64,000 nucleotides of DNA from Podospora bellae-mahoneyi (Eukaryota; Ascomycota; Sordariomycetes; Sordariales; Podosporaceae), in the NCBI RefSeq assembly GCF_035222275.1, contig NC_085882.1, positions 2,487,501 through 2,551,500 on the forward strand, written 5' to 3'. Numbering within the stretch: position 1 is the stretch's first letter; each line of letters starts with the position of its first letter. A model generated the notes under the pieces. The model had not been told where the DNA came from. It made no database searches and worked only from the letters and a program-made list of their open reading frames with translations. The translations under genes were made by a program, and so were the position numbers. Positions 33,783 through 46,166 of this stretch are shown here, piece after piece.

Positions 33783-36195
33783 TTATTTCTTCTTGCCCTC
33801 GTGCACAATGTTGATGATCTTCTCAACAACAGATGGGTCCGAGAGAGTGCTGATGTCGCCAAGCTGGTCCTCCTCACCGGCAAGAATCTTTCTGAGAATA
33901 CGTCTCATGATCTTGCCGCTGCGAGTCTTGGGAAGATCTGGGACAACAAACACGGCCTTGGGCGCCGCGAAGGGGCCAATACTCCTGCGGACCTGGAGGA
34001 TGAAGTCCTTGCGGAGGGCATCATCGACTTCGGCGCCGTTCTTGATGGACACAAAAGCGTTGACAGCCTGGCCGGTGAGCTCGTCGGCAACCCCAACGAC
34101 GGCCGCCTCGGCAATGGAGGCGTGCTCAATGAGGGCGGCCTCGATCTCAGCCGTGCTGAGACGGTGACCGCTGACGTTGACAACGTCATCAACACGGCCA
34201 CGGATCCAGTAGAAGCCCTCGTGATCGCGACCGGCACCATCGCCCGTGAACTACATCACTTGTTAGTCTGAAAGCCTTGCAACAGCAGAGGCAGCGGATA
34301 CTCACGTAGTAGCCCTTGTACACGTTCAGGTAAGTGTCCATGTAGCGCTTGTGGGCGCCCCAGACGGTGCGAGCCATGCTTGGCCAGGGCTGCTTGAAGG
34401 CAAGGACACCTTCGACATCGTTGCCATGGATCTCCTCGCCAGAGACAGGGTCGACGATCGCAGGCTCGATGCCGAAGAAGGGAAGAGAGGCGGAGCCGGG
34501 CTTGGTGGGAGTAACACCAGCAAGAGGGGTGATGACGTTGGAGCCGGTCTCGGTTTGCCAGTACGTCTGTGATTAGTCGTTAGTGAGAGGTGGTCTCTTG
34601 CAGGGCCGAAGGTAAGCGACTTACGTCCACAATGTGAGCCTCCTCCTTGCCAACAACCTCAAAGTACCACTTCCAGATCTCGGCAGCGATTGGCTCACCG
34701 ACAGAGCCAAGAACTCTGAGATGCTTCATCTCGTTGCGCACATGCTGGTTGCCGGCGCGCTTCAAGAGACGCAGGGCAGTGGGAGCAACATAGAACTGTG
34801 TAACCTTGTGCTGCTCAATGATATCCCAGTATCTGGAAAAGTTGGGGTAGGCTGGTGTACCCTCAAAAACGACGGTGGACACACCCAGGAGGAGTGGGGC
34901 GTAGACGACATAGGTGTGACCGGTAATCCAGCCGACATCACCGCCGCAGAAGTACCTGTCGCCGTCGTGAATGTCGAACACATACTTTCCGGTGGTGGCG
35001 GCGCCCAGGAGATAACCGCCGGTGGTGTGCATGACACCCTTGGGCTTGCCGGTAGAGCCGGAGGTGTAGAGGAGGAAGAGAGGGTCCTCCGAGTTGACGG
35101 CCACGGGGGGGTAGTATGAGGGCCACTTCTCAACCTCCTCGTGCCACCAGAAATCGCGACCCTCGGTCATGGGGATGTCGGCGCCGGTGCGCTTGTACAC
35201 AAGCACGTGGCCGACATCAGGGCACTGCTTGAGAGCCTCATCGACAATCTTCTTTGTCCCAATCAACTTTCCACCACGCTTGCCCTCGTCGGTGGTGATG
35301 ACCACCTTGGAACCGCCATCGATGACACGGTCGCGAAGCGAGTCGGCCGAGAAACCGGCAAAGACCACCGAGTGAACGGCGCCGATTCTGCTGCAAGCGA
35401 GAAGGGCAACGATAGCCTCCGGGATCATGGGCAGGTAGATGGCCACGGTGTCGCCCTTGCGCACGCCCATCTGGGTGAGCACGTGGGCGAGCTTGGAGAC
35501 ATCGCGCAGGAGCTCGCCGTAGGTGACGTTGCGGCCGTCCGAGGGCTCGTCGGCTTCGTAGATGATGGCGACCTTGTTGGGGTCCTTGAAGGCATGGCGA
35601 TCGACACAGTTGTATGACGCATTGAGCTCACCTTCCAGGAACCAGGCATTGTCACCCCCGGCGAGGGAGCCGCTGTGTACAGTCTGGAAATCCTTGGACC
35701 AGGTCAGGAGTTCACGCGCCAGCCTCCCCCAGAACTTCTTGGGTTCTGTGATGGATTCCTTGTAGAGTTTCTGATATTCCTCGAGACCTGCGGTACCGGT
35801 GTCAGCGCGCGATGTGACGTAGAGACCATCCGCCCAGGCGCGCCCAGGCTCGGGACAAGGAGGACGGCCGCGGGGTATTCAGCGGGGGGTGGGGTCGTGT
35901 CTTACTGCTCAAGTGAGGTTTGCTCGGGTGCTCTGTCACAAACGTGGTTAGCTCCAATGCTTCCGTTCGTCCAGGTGTTGTGTGTGCGCCCCGCGACAGG
36001 GCCACAACACCTTGGCGCACGACATGGACCAAACTTACTGTCAAGCATCTTCTGGGGAGGGTCTGTTGGGAGCAGGCAGGAAAGCCGCTCTGTCAGTTTC
36101 ACCGTCTATACTCCAGGACGGGACAAGAACTCACGGAAAGTGTCAACAGCGTGGGCCTCGGCCACTACTGGCGCCTTGGGAGACTGCTCGCCCAT
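33783..36195 (-). CDS. Acetyl-CoA synthetase (AMP-forming), FacA/acu-5 type
   Basis: Six exons are read on the minus strand: 36135-36195, 36039-36062 (24 nt), 35906-35932 (27 nt), 34625-35787, 34307-34566 extended by one base to 34306, and 33783-34250. All joins are in phase and give 667 residues, the usual fungal length. The enzyme makes acetyl-CoA from acetate, ATP and CoA for growth on acetate and for lipid and histone acetylation. Visible motifs are the ATP-binding [28 protein letters not shown], the YWQTETG adenylation motif split by an intron before Thr, the hinge region in [16 protein letters not shown], and [11 protein letters not shown] with the regulated lysine. Fungal homologues respond to acetate and carbon catabolite repression; I did not map specific operators here. 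The two microexons encode HPPQKMLDK and HPSKPHLSS. Confidence 0.95.
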
Positions 36196-38491
36196 GATGG
36201 TGGTGTTGGTGTTGGTGATGGCGGGGGAGGAACTTTTTGGTGCTTTAGCAAAGCGGGAGAATGTTCGTCGCAGCAGTAGTAGTAATGACCCAGCCAAGCC
36301 AGAGAGGAGCAGCCGGTAGGAACAAGTAGTGGTGGTAGAGGGTGGAAAGGAGGTGGGACAGATGAGTGGGAGATTGAATGAGCTGGACTGACGGACAATG
36401 TTGGGGAGGAGCGGGCGTTTTTGTATTATGGCAGAAGACGAGACGAAGGATACCCGCCTGGATGGACCCGGTGCATGGGTGAAGGATGGAAGCTGGGATG
36501 GGGGAGCGCGAGGGGAGGCATTCAGGGGGAGGGGTGTGGGTGTGGGCATTTTCTTTTTTCTCACTTCCCAGCTCTCTGCCGGACCGGAGCTTGTACCGAT
36601 ACAAGGACGCAGAGAGACGGCCACGAGCCCATCCCCAGACACCAAGCCCCAAGACCACCGTTGTGGATTTCCTTCCGACCGACCACTGACTATTCGCTGC
36701 ACACCAGACATGCAATGTTGCCATTGACGGGCCCTTGTTACCGCAAACGGGAAGAAGACCACCAGCCCTATTTGCACGCCTACTCAAGAGAGAAAGAGAG
36801 ACCTAGAGGCTCAAGAAAAGTTGTTTCCCCTGAAACGACACACCTTGAGACGATGGGCCGGTGCCAGCCGTGCGGTGGACGCGGGCATGCGGCAGTCCGG
36901 TGCGGCGAATAGCCAGGGCTCCTTGCCTCGCCTGTGGATGATGAGTCGAGATGGCACAAGTGTCTCCTCCGGACGCGGCAGGCTGCTCCCAGTCTGTGGA
37001 GTGTGTGCTGCACCAGGAACACAGACGCATGGCAGGGTTGCCTCGAAATCACCGGAACGGTGTCAGTGGTGTCCAGCAGACAGGCGGTTGCCGTGTTTGA
37101 ATTGTGAGAGAGTTGCATCTATCACACACAACCTTCTATTTGGAAGCGGCCCGAGACTGCAAAGTGACGACTTGAGTTGGAATTTGGAATTCTCTCAACC
37201 GTCAAAGCCTAGCGCTCCTAATAAAATGGCGCGCGCCTCACTTCAGACAGTGGGGGTTTGTCCTTATCTGATGGGGATTGTGGATGCCATCATCTCGACA
37301 AACCTCTTCAGCGGCATGTAACCGAACGAACGAACGAACGTCTGCGGGCCGCCGTATGCCTGATCGATTCAACCTCTTCGTGGTGTGTCTGCCACTATCG
37401 GAGCCCGACCGGTTGGCTGTTGTCGCAATGCGATGCGATGCCCTACCTATGCGACCAAGCAGTTTCCCAAACAAGCAGCACTTCTTCAGCGTCAATACTA
37501 CTGCTCCCGTCGTTGTCTATGCTGCTGCTGCAGGGACCACCCCGCCGTCGTGGGAATGCAGTCACCCTCATACTGATGATACCTTACACTACACTCGAAT
37601 ATGCCGTCTTCAATAATCTTCAATGTACCAACAAAACACTTGACTAATAAGTAATCAGCTAAAACATAAGAGGAAATAACCTTAACTCCCCACGGCCATG
37701 TACCGGTACCTCACTGGTCCTCCTCTTTTGCCCTCACCTTCTGCTGCTTCTTTACCCCACACTCTGCCGGGCCCCTCCTTTTACAGCGATCTCGTTCTTG
37801 GCATTGAGCCGCTACCGGATCGAGACCCGGTGGGGTCCTCGGTGACGGAGGAGGCGCCTTGGACAGGGAAAGACATGATGCCTTCGCAACGCCGCATCGC
37901 CATAAGAAGGGCCTTCCCCGCACTGATCCCAACCGCATTCAAAGCACAGCGCCTCTTGGCGACCATCACCGTTGGCTCCCCCCGTTGCTGTCACGACCTG
38001 TCTTTATGGAATCCCCAGATGGGCTGGCGTCATCGTCCGTCACTCCCAACATCACGGGATGGCCACCTCGGAAAGTCGAGGACATGACGCACCGTCTTCT
38101 TCTCGAACGGCTATCCCGGCCCGCTCCTCGCTTTTTATTGTCCATTTTCTCCCTCACAGCAAATACCGAAGACCGAGACGAACGAACGAACGAACATGAG
38201 CCGGGGTACCACCTTGTTCCTGCAGTGGACCACCGCTATCGTGATAAGACGGATGTGTGTCTGTGTGTGTGTGCAACGACGTTGGACAGTTGCGGCTGCC
38301 CGGCTGCCGGGACATTCCCAAGTGCCGGTGGGCCAAGGCTAACCCGACTTCCTGGGGATGAAGGGAAGCTCGGGAAGCCATATTCTCACATACACCTCGG
38401 GTATGAGCATGTGCATCCAACGAACCAGGGATAACCATCAGTGACTTTCCTTGTCCTTATCCATTTGCCCCCCTTCCCTCGTGTCCTCTTA

Positions 38492-38521
38492 TGTGTGTGT
38501 GTGTGTGTGTTGTGTGTGTGT
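38492..38521. repeat. TG dinucleotide microsatellite
   Basis: About 15 TG units with one interruption (TTG). Alternating TG in intergenic DNA is a common hypervariable locus. Confidence 0.9.
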
Positions 38522-39107
38522 CTTGTGCCCCCTTTTCCCCAGAATCGCGGGGCATTACCGCTCCCCACATTCTCCAATGGAAGGGGGGCCTCGAACTTGA
38601 TTGTTCCTTTTAACCCACCATAAAACTCAAATGCTCGGACTGGACTGGACTGGGCGCAATATTTCCCCATGTTTTTTTTTGTTCCCATCCACCAGTCCGG
38701 AGCAGCGGAAGTACCCTCGAACTAACCAACTAACAACAAATCTAAACCTATTCAGAGCGCCCAGTCCGGATCGTCACTGGGGACGAGAGTCATGGCACTC
38801 TTGTGTTTTCCCTCGTGTGTGCCCCTCATTCCTTCCGTATCCTTGAACCCCAGAACTGTGGTGTACAAAGACCAGACCAAGAGATGACCCCACCTGTAGA
38901 CAGCCAGCCCGCCACCAGGAACAACGTCATACCTCAACCCCTACAACCGGGGCCTTCCGGACGTATGGGAGGAGGGGAAAAGGGTAACAACAACACGCGG
39001 TGGTGATCCTGTGCTGGGCACATGTGATAGAAAGAGTCACTTTAATTAAGATTAAGCATACGGCATAGTATCAAGGATGTGGGGAGATTGAAGGAAGCCG
39101 AGGGAAA

Positions 39108-39127
39108 GGCCGTATATAAGACCGGCC
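39108..39127. promoter_or_regulatory. Orphan TATA-like element between GGCCG/CGGCC arms
   Basis: TATATAAG is framed by GGCCG on the left and CGGCC on the right. It lies in the gene-free interval with no convincing reading frame downstream on the plus strand. It may drive an unrecognised non-coding transcript or be a chance match. Confidence 0.25.
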
Positions 39128-39287
39128 ACCCATCAACTGCAGGATTGTAGCTCTCTTGAGTTGTCCGATGTATGTATGCGTTTCGTCATACTTGAGACTA
39201 TTCCCAGTTCCCCATGGACCTCCCGTCCCACTAACTAGTCTTTGTCTGCCTGCTCCTAGGATGTCATGACATAAACATTTTCACGAT

Positions 39288-39300
39288 CCTACCTGGTAGG
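39288..39300. repeat. Inverted repeat CCTACC-T-GGTAGG
   Basis: Six-base arms flank a single T. It is the same word pair as in the inverted repeat at 1466-1483 and is again intergenic. Confidence 0.55.
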
Positions 39301-40704
39301 TAGAGGGTGTGTAAGTGATATCGTCATCTTTGACTGACTCTCAATAAGGTAGCAAGGAGATTTTCACACAGAGAGCCAGATTGAGAGCAGAGAAGCTGGA
39401 AAACAGAGACTATTTTCAGATCTTGACAAGTCTATCAGAGTTCTAGCTACCTCTTGGTTTTATGTAAAATGATAAGGTAGAGGGAACACAATAGACTAAG
39501 TTAGCTAGGTACTTGCCAGGCCTTCAATATCGGCACTTGACATGGCTTGGTGGTGTATAGCCACTGTAGAAAAACGAGATCACTACCTTACCCAGGAAAG
39601 GCGCTCCATAGGATGATGACTGGTACATCTTGTAAACTAGAATATGAGGGAAACATACTTTATAGATAATATCTACAACTGTAGTTTGGATTGCCCATTG
39701 GCTGATCGCACCGTGCCTGGAGCAAAGTTACCGCGTATAATCCTGTCTAAAACATCCTGCCCCAAAGCAAGATGTTCAAACCCTCGGTTTCCTACATAAT
39801 CTAGCCCAGCCTCCATCTTTCTCTTTTTAACATCAACGTTTCAAGATAGGTACATAAAAATAACATAAGATAATCGTAGAAAACCTTTCAACCGCACCTG
39901 ACAACAAAACACTCAAAACACTTTGCAACCAAACCAAGTCCATATCAGAAACTACCATGTCACAAACACATACAACAAAAGTTCTCATTCAAATGTCTTT
40001 TTACTCTCATCTCATTAACATAATCCTACTCTCCATTTCACTTCCGTTTTTCTCTTTCTTTCTTTCTTTCTTAACTGATATGTGTTTGTCTGCAGATAGA
40101 GGGGGGTATAAAGAAGTTTCTTCGTTCATGAGAACAGGGAATGATGTGTTATATAAACAAACATAACTGGAAAACCACAACCACAACAACGACCCACCCA
40201 TTCCATTCCAATTCCCTCCCGCAAGCACAAGGAACAAGTTATTCATCCAAACAAAAACCAAACCAAACCAACAACCAAAGTGATGTGTCCCTGTTCAAAA
40301 ATAGACAAGAAAAGAAGAAAGAATAAAAATAAAAATAAGAACAGTAAACTAAAATAAAAGGGGGAATCAGAGAAGACAAAGTTAAAAAATAAAGTTGTGC
40401 AAAAGAAAAAAAAAGAAGGGAAAAAGGCGGTGGAGAAATAAAAGCAAAAAAAAAAAAAAAAAAGGGACATAAAAACGGACATCCACATCGTAAAATTGAA
40501 AGGCCATGACTGACACAACCACACACACTCCCACACAACTCATTCTTCCTCTCTTTCCCCAACCACCCTCCACAACCCCTTCACAACCAAAGCCAGCACC
40601 CCAATAACCACCAACCACACCACCACCAACCCCGCAACCAAAACCCTCTTCATCACATTCCAAACACCACCACCACCGCCAGTCCCCTGCCGTCCTTGCC
40701 CCCT

Positions 40705-43700
40705 CTAAAAGCAATTCAGGCTCCCCTTCTTCTTCTTCTTGCTAATCGTGTTCATCCTCTCCTCCAAATGTGCCCTCGCAATCTCGGCATCCCTCCTCTT
40801 CCTCCTCTCCTCCTCCACTTGCTGCAGACTCCACCTGTTATCCTGCTGCGGCTTCTCCTTCAGGTCCTTAATCTCCTGCTCCAGCTCCTGCGCCCTTCTC
40901 CTCCAGGCGTCACAATCCGCCCTCATGGCCAGCTGCTGCCTCTCCAGGTCAGTCAAGGCCTCTTCGAGGGTGGTGGTAAGCTGTTTCTCTGCCTTGAGGT
41001 GCTTTTCGATGAGGCGGATGCGCGCTTCCTGGTCTTCTTGGATCTGGGAGATACCGCCTACATCCTTGGAGGGGGGGCGGGGGGTGGGGGATGTGGTGCC
41101 TGAGTTGTTGGATGGGAGGGGCGGGAGGGGGATTGCTGGTGGGGGGGAGGGTAAAGAGGCGACCGAGGATGATTTGCGGACACCGTGGCCGTTTTGCTGG
41201 GTTTGCGAGTTGGATCGTTGGGGGGTGTCGGTTAAGTCGTTGGGGAGGATGCTGTCGTATTTGGCCTGCATGATTGTTAGTCTCCGATAGCAAATAAGTA
41301 GAGGACAGAAAAAAACGTACCTGAAGAGCAGAATACTCCTCCTTGATGGCATCCAATTCGCCCTGCAATCTCACCTTGGCAGCATTCGCCTCCTCCAGCT
41401 GCTGGTTCCTCTCCGTCTGAAGCAGCGACAGCCTGTTGCTAGCAGCCTGGACCTGGTCGAAATTCTTATTAAGCTGGTCCTCAAGCTCCTCCACAAGCCG
41501 CGAGTTCTTCTTGTTTTTGACCTCGAGATCGACCACCTTCTTCTTCACCAACGCCACCTGCTCCTTGACAGGGAAGCCCTGCCCGGTAGGGCCCGTCTGC
41601 TTCTCCGACTCAGCAGCGAGCACCTCGGCCAAGCTGGCTCTAACAGCCTCGAGGTCGCGCATAATGGTGTCGTTGATGTTGGACAGCTCAACAATGTCCT
41701 GCTCAAGCTCCAGTCGCCTGCCTTGCTCCTCTGACAGCGCCTTTTGGGCACCGGCAAGATCGCTGATGCGGTCGCTGATCTTCTCGACACTGACATCCAG
41801 TCCGAGAGCATAGGCTACCTGGGTGGCAACCTTCATGAGCTCTTCGCGAGCTTCAGTCAGATCACTCTCAAGCCGCTTAGTCCGGTTGGCATGCTCTGTT
41901 TTGAGAGCAGCCAGCTGAGACTCCAGATCACGTCTGCCGGCCAGCATGATCTCGTTAACATCCTTCTGGTGGGCTGACTGCAACTCGTGAACGCTCTCCT
42001 GGTGAGCCTTGATAGATTGCTCATGGTCTGAAATTGTCGCCTCGAGTTTCGCAACCAGGTCCTTCTGTTCAGCTGCTTCGCTGACCGCCTCATCACGCTC
42101 CTTGATAGCCTGCTCCAAAGCCTCCTTCGTCTCCTGGTGCTGCTTCTCAACCTCGGCCACCTTTGTCTGGCTGGTGTTAATGAGAGCCTTGTACTCCTCG
42201 ATTTCGGTACGGAAAAATTCGACAAGCTTCGTGTCTTCACCCCCGCTTTGCTTTGGAGTTTCACCAACTGCCCTCTCATTACCACCCTCAGGCTTCTCCT
42301 CAACTTTGACCTCCGAAAGCTTAGCAGTAAAAGAAGCAACCTGAGCCTCGAGCTCGCTGATAGTCTTCTTCAGCTGCTCCTCATTATCCTGCAGAGCCTG
42401 CACAGCACACCTGTGCCTCTCCTCCCAGGTGGACAGCTCCTTCTCCAGCTCAGCAATCTTTTCCTCACGAGCTGCCAACTGAGCAACCGCCTCCTCGGAA
42501 GTCTCGTTCGTGGCGGCGGTAGCATTGGCGCTCACGGCCGTCTGCTTGATCAGCTCCTGCAGTTCCGCAAATTGAGCCTCCAGCTCCTTCTCCCGAATTT
42601 CATTCGCCTGCTGCAGCTCCTTGATGCGCATCTCGCTCTGCTCCAGCTGATTCCTGAGATTCGACACAACTGCCATGTCCATAGGCGAGGCAGCCTTCAA
42701 ACTCGACCGTTCACGGGTCAGTCCAGAGATGATGGTCATCTTGGTCTCCATCTCCTTCTTGGCCGTCGCGACGTTGGTCTCGAGCTCCTGTATCCTCTCG
42801 GAGCGAGCGTGGAGCTCGTGCATGGCGGCGTTGAGGTTGAGCTCAAAGTTCTGCATCACATCTGGCTGATCCTCAAAGTGCTCGGCGGCGATGTTTCGGA
42901 GCGAGGCAAATGACCTGTGAGCCCGATCGATGATCATGAGTGTTTGACTAGACTTGCGGCGGATGACATGGCCGGCCTTGCCGGAATCCTCGTTGGCGGC
43001 CTGAGCCCTGGCGACCTGGGTCTTGAGCTCTTCCACCATGTCAAGGGCGTGTTGATGCCGTTCCTCCAGCTGAGCGTACCGCTCGGCCAGTTCCTTCTCT
43101 GCGGCCTCCTTCTCGGCGGCGATAGCCTTCAATCGGCGAACCTCGGTCGTGGCATCGGTGCCATTTGTGGGCTCCGTTGGCGACTCGGGAGCAGAACCAG
43201 ATTTGGGCACAGCGGTGCCAGCATCCGAGACATCCAATGTCGTAGACGGAGATTCTAGAGCAGACGAAAGCTCTGATGAGAGTGACCGCATAGAAAGATG
43301 CGTGGTATCCTTGGTCTCATTAGTTCTAGCGTCAGACAGGAATGAGGTAGGTCTTGTCAGCATTGGCGATGTCACCGAGAGAATCGAATCTCGCTGGCGA
43401 CTAGGGTGCTTAGCCTCGTCCACCATATCCTGCAGCTGGCCCAAAGCCCGGAGAGCCTCCTCATACTTGGCATGGAGGAGATCATACTCGTTGAGTGTCG
43501 CCTCGTGCTCAACCCTAAGACCGAGAAGCTCTTGATTCATAGTCTCGAGTTTGTCGGCCACAAACTTGGACTGAGCCGGGCTCGTGGGATATTCAAGCAC
43601 TTCGCCATCGTTGGCCAACGGCGACAATTTCCGTGGCCTCTTTTGCCCATCAACTGGCTCCTCTCCCCCCTCCGGGATATCCTCCTCTCCAATCTCGGGG

Positions 43701-46166
43701 ATGGTCTCTTCCAGTTGACTATGGCGGCTGACATGGCTGTGGCTGCGCGAATGGTCGGCGATGCTCCGGCTGGCCGTGCGCCGGTGGCCGGCTCCGTTGG
43801 TGGCAGTGCCGTTGGCGGCTCCGATTTCGGCCTCGGGAGCCGGAGTTGTAGGGTGGATTTGATCCAACTCGTATAACAAAGAGTCCAGCTTTCCAAGGCT
43901 GCGTTGCCGCTCCACCACCTGCTCCAGCCTGTCAATCTCACGCTGCATCAGCTCAGCATCCTGGTCAGCCTCGGCAAGGCGCTCCTCCAGGGTCGAGATG
44001 TAGTTCTCACACGCAGCCTCGTTTTCGCGGACCCGGGCAATTTCTTTGCGCAACTCCATGATGATGGCTGTGTTCTTTTCCTCGCCTGACGTGTGGCCGT
44101 CCAACTTGGTCTCCAGGTCGTGCAGGTAGCTTTCGGTGTTGGCCTCGCGGTCCATGAGCTTCTGCAGCCGGGCCTGAAGCTGATTGTTGATCGTTTCGGC
44201 GTAGGCGCAGTTGGACTCTTTTTCCAGCAGAGATCCCTCGGTGCTGGACAGGGTTGCCCTGGTACTCGCTAGCGACTGTTCTAGAGACTGGATCGTCTTT
44301 TCGTACTCGAGCACAACCTGTTCCACCGCCTGCGCGAAGCTATTGGAGCGATTTAACCGCTCTGTGGCACTGTCACCCAGATTCTTCTCGAGCTGGTTCT
44401 CCAACTGCTCCTCATCGCGAGCCCGCGCCAGCTCGGCAATGAGCTTCGCGTGCCGCTGGCTCAGAGCCGTATAGTTTTCCTGGGCATCCAGTAGCTGGTT
44501 CTGGAGTTCCACCTCCCGCTCACTCTGCCGCTCGGGCCTCTCGCCTGGGGCCAGGGTGCGTCGCTCTCCCCCGCTGCGTTCTGCACTCCGGATTTGCTCC
44601 CGCAGAAATGCTACTTCGGCCTTGAGACGATCGATTATGGCCTGCTTGTCCCCCTCCTCAACCTGCTGGATCCGCGGCTTGCTCTGGATCGCTCGGGCCC
44701 TCTGCGCATATTGAACCGTATTCAACGTCTCGCTCAGGTGGAACTCGGCCGGCGTGACACAGGCAATCATGTACGTGATGGCATTCCCGCCCAGTGAGTC
44801 TTGGAGCAGTCGTGTTAGCTTCGAGTCCCGGTACGACACATGCGCCCCGGCCTGTCGCGAAGACAGCTGCGAGATGACCTTGCCGAGTGCTGCCAGACCA
44901 GCATTGATCGAAATACCCTCCTTTGCCCGCTCTCCCTGGGCGCCCGTGTTCTTGAGACGCTCGCTGCCGGCTAAATCCACGAAATGCATTTTGCTGTCGG
45001 TCGTTACCAGAGATTCGCTCCCAGACAAGCCCTCCACCGGCATCGACATGCGCCTCTCTGCTCCTGTCATCGGCTTGCTCTTCTTTTGCACCAGGTTCAA
45101 GCTGAATACGGCATGGGAGCGCGACGATCGGGCGTTGATCGCTGTCGCATCCGTCTGTCGAACTATCGATCCTTGCTCCAGCACATGCATCAGGTCGTCC
45201 ACCGAGTTGACTTCCACCTGTCGCAAACCGGTCAAAAGAATGTTGCCCTTGACGTCTTCGCGAATCGTGACGGCTCCCCGTTCATGAAATGGGATGGTAT
45301 CGTCGACCAACAGGTCTCTCAGCTGCTCGTTGTAGATCTCGACATATGAAGCGCGCAAGGTCCAGTTCTTTTCCGCCCCTTTCGTGAAACTGACAGGCGG
45401 GTTCGAGAACCGAGCTGGTGTTCGGAGCTGTGACATGGAACTGCGGTTAGGGTTGATCTTTGGACCTTCCAACCGTTCAAACAGCGCAGTGGCGGCGCGT
45501 GGGATCACACCTGAATATCACAGTCAGCACCGTCTAGCAGTTGGCGCGGTTTGGGGAGTATACTCACCCATTTGCTCCAGACTGTCCTGGTCACCCGCTG
45601 TGCCCATCGTGTAAGATTTGCCCGCGCCGGACTGGCCGTACGCGAGAAGGGATACATTGTACCCCTGGGTAAAGGCGTTGACTCCCTCGTCTAGATACTC
45701 CCATATTCCGGCCTGGCCAACTTCCGGGCCGAACACTCTATCAAAGACAAAAAGCTTGCGGCCCTGCGGTGATTCGATCGACAGGCTCGTTGGCGAATGC
45801 ACCTGGACCATGGATCGCTGAAATCGCTGAGGTATAAGCTCGAAGCCCGGGTCTTCGGGCCTTAGAGGTGGGCGCACGCGAACCACTGCTCAACATGTCA
45901 GAAATGCAGGTGTCCGTGGCAGCGGTGGCACGCGAGACACACAGTCGGTGGACGGCGTGCCGGGGGTTCACCAAGCGGGATCCGAGGTATGCTGTGTACT
46001 CACCAACTTTGACGGCGGTCTTTGATTCCTCGTCCGAGGCTCTGCTTCCTCCGGCCGACTTGCCCTGCATGCTCATGCGACTGCTACTTCTCGGAGCCGG
46101 GCGGACCATGGCGCTCATTGGCCGTGCAGGCAGTGTGCCCGGCGACGCTGGTGGTGAGCTTGCCAT
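40705..46166 (-). CDS. N-terminal-motor kinesin with very long coiled coil, kinesin-4-like
   Basis: Exons 46004-46166, 45568-45885, 41321-45510 and 40705-41265 join in phase to give 1,743 residues. The motor lies at about residues 54-400: VVRVRPPLRPED, the P-loop GQSGAGKSYTMG, switch I NARSSRSHAVF, switch II VDLAGSERL, and HVSYRDSKLTRLLQDSLGG. A Ser/Pro-rich insert of about 30 residues precedes WTLRASYVEIYNEQLRDLL. Nearly all the rest is predicted coiled coil rich in Glu, Leu, Gln and Lys, broken by a low-complexity linker at about 600-800, with a basic KKKKKG run close to the C-terminus. The EGISINAGLAALGKVISQL and ACVTPAEFHLSETLNTVQYA sequences resemble kinesin-4 (KIF4/KIF21) motors. Plus-end-directed movement on microtubules is expected. 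No cargo domain or DNA-binding Cys-rich motif was recognised, so the subfamily is less certain than the motor call. Confidence 0.9.

Larger units (their letters stand above)
36196..40704. other. Intergenic, 4.5 kb, repeat-rich, no gene supported
   Basis: This is the largest gene-free interval. It contains acetyl-CoA synthetase promoter sequence at its left. Tetranucleotide CGAA runs lie near 37321 and 38175, with a TG tract (38492-38521), a CTTT run near 40053 and an A19 run (40446-40464). Open frames such as 37859-38434 have no recognisable domain. Its right end is the 3' flank of the kinesin. Confidence 0.55.

Noticed and set aside
37859-38434. 191-codon frame in the 4.5-kb interval
   Set aside because: It spans the CGAA tetranucleotide run and has no recognisable domain; neighbouring frames are equally long.
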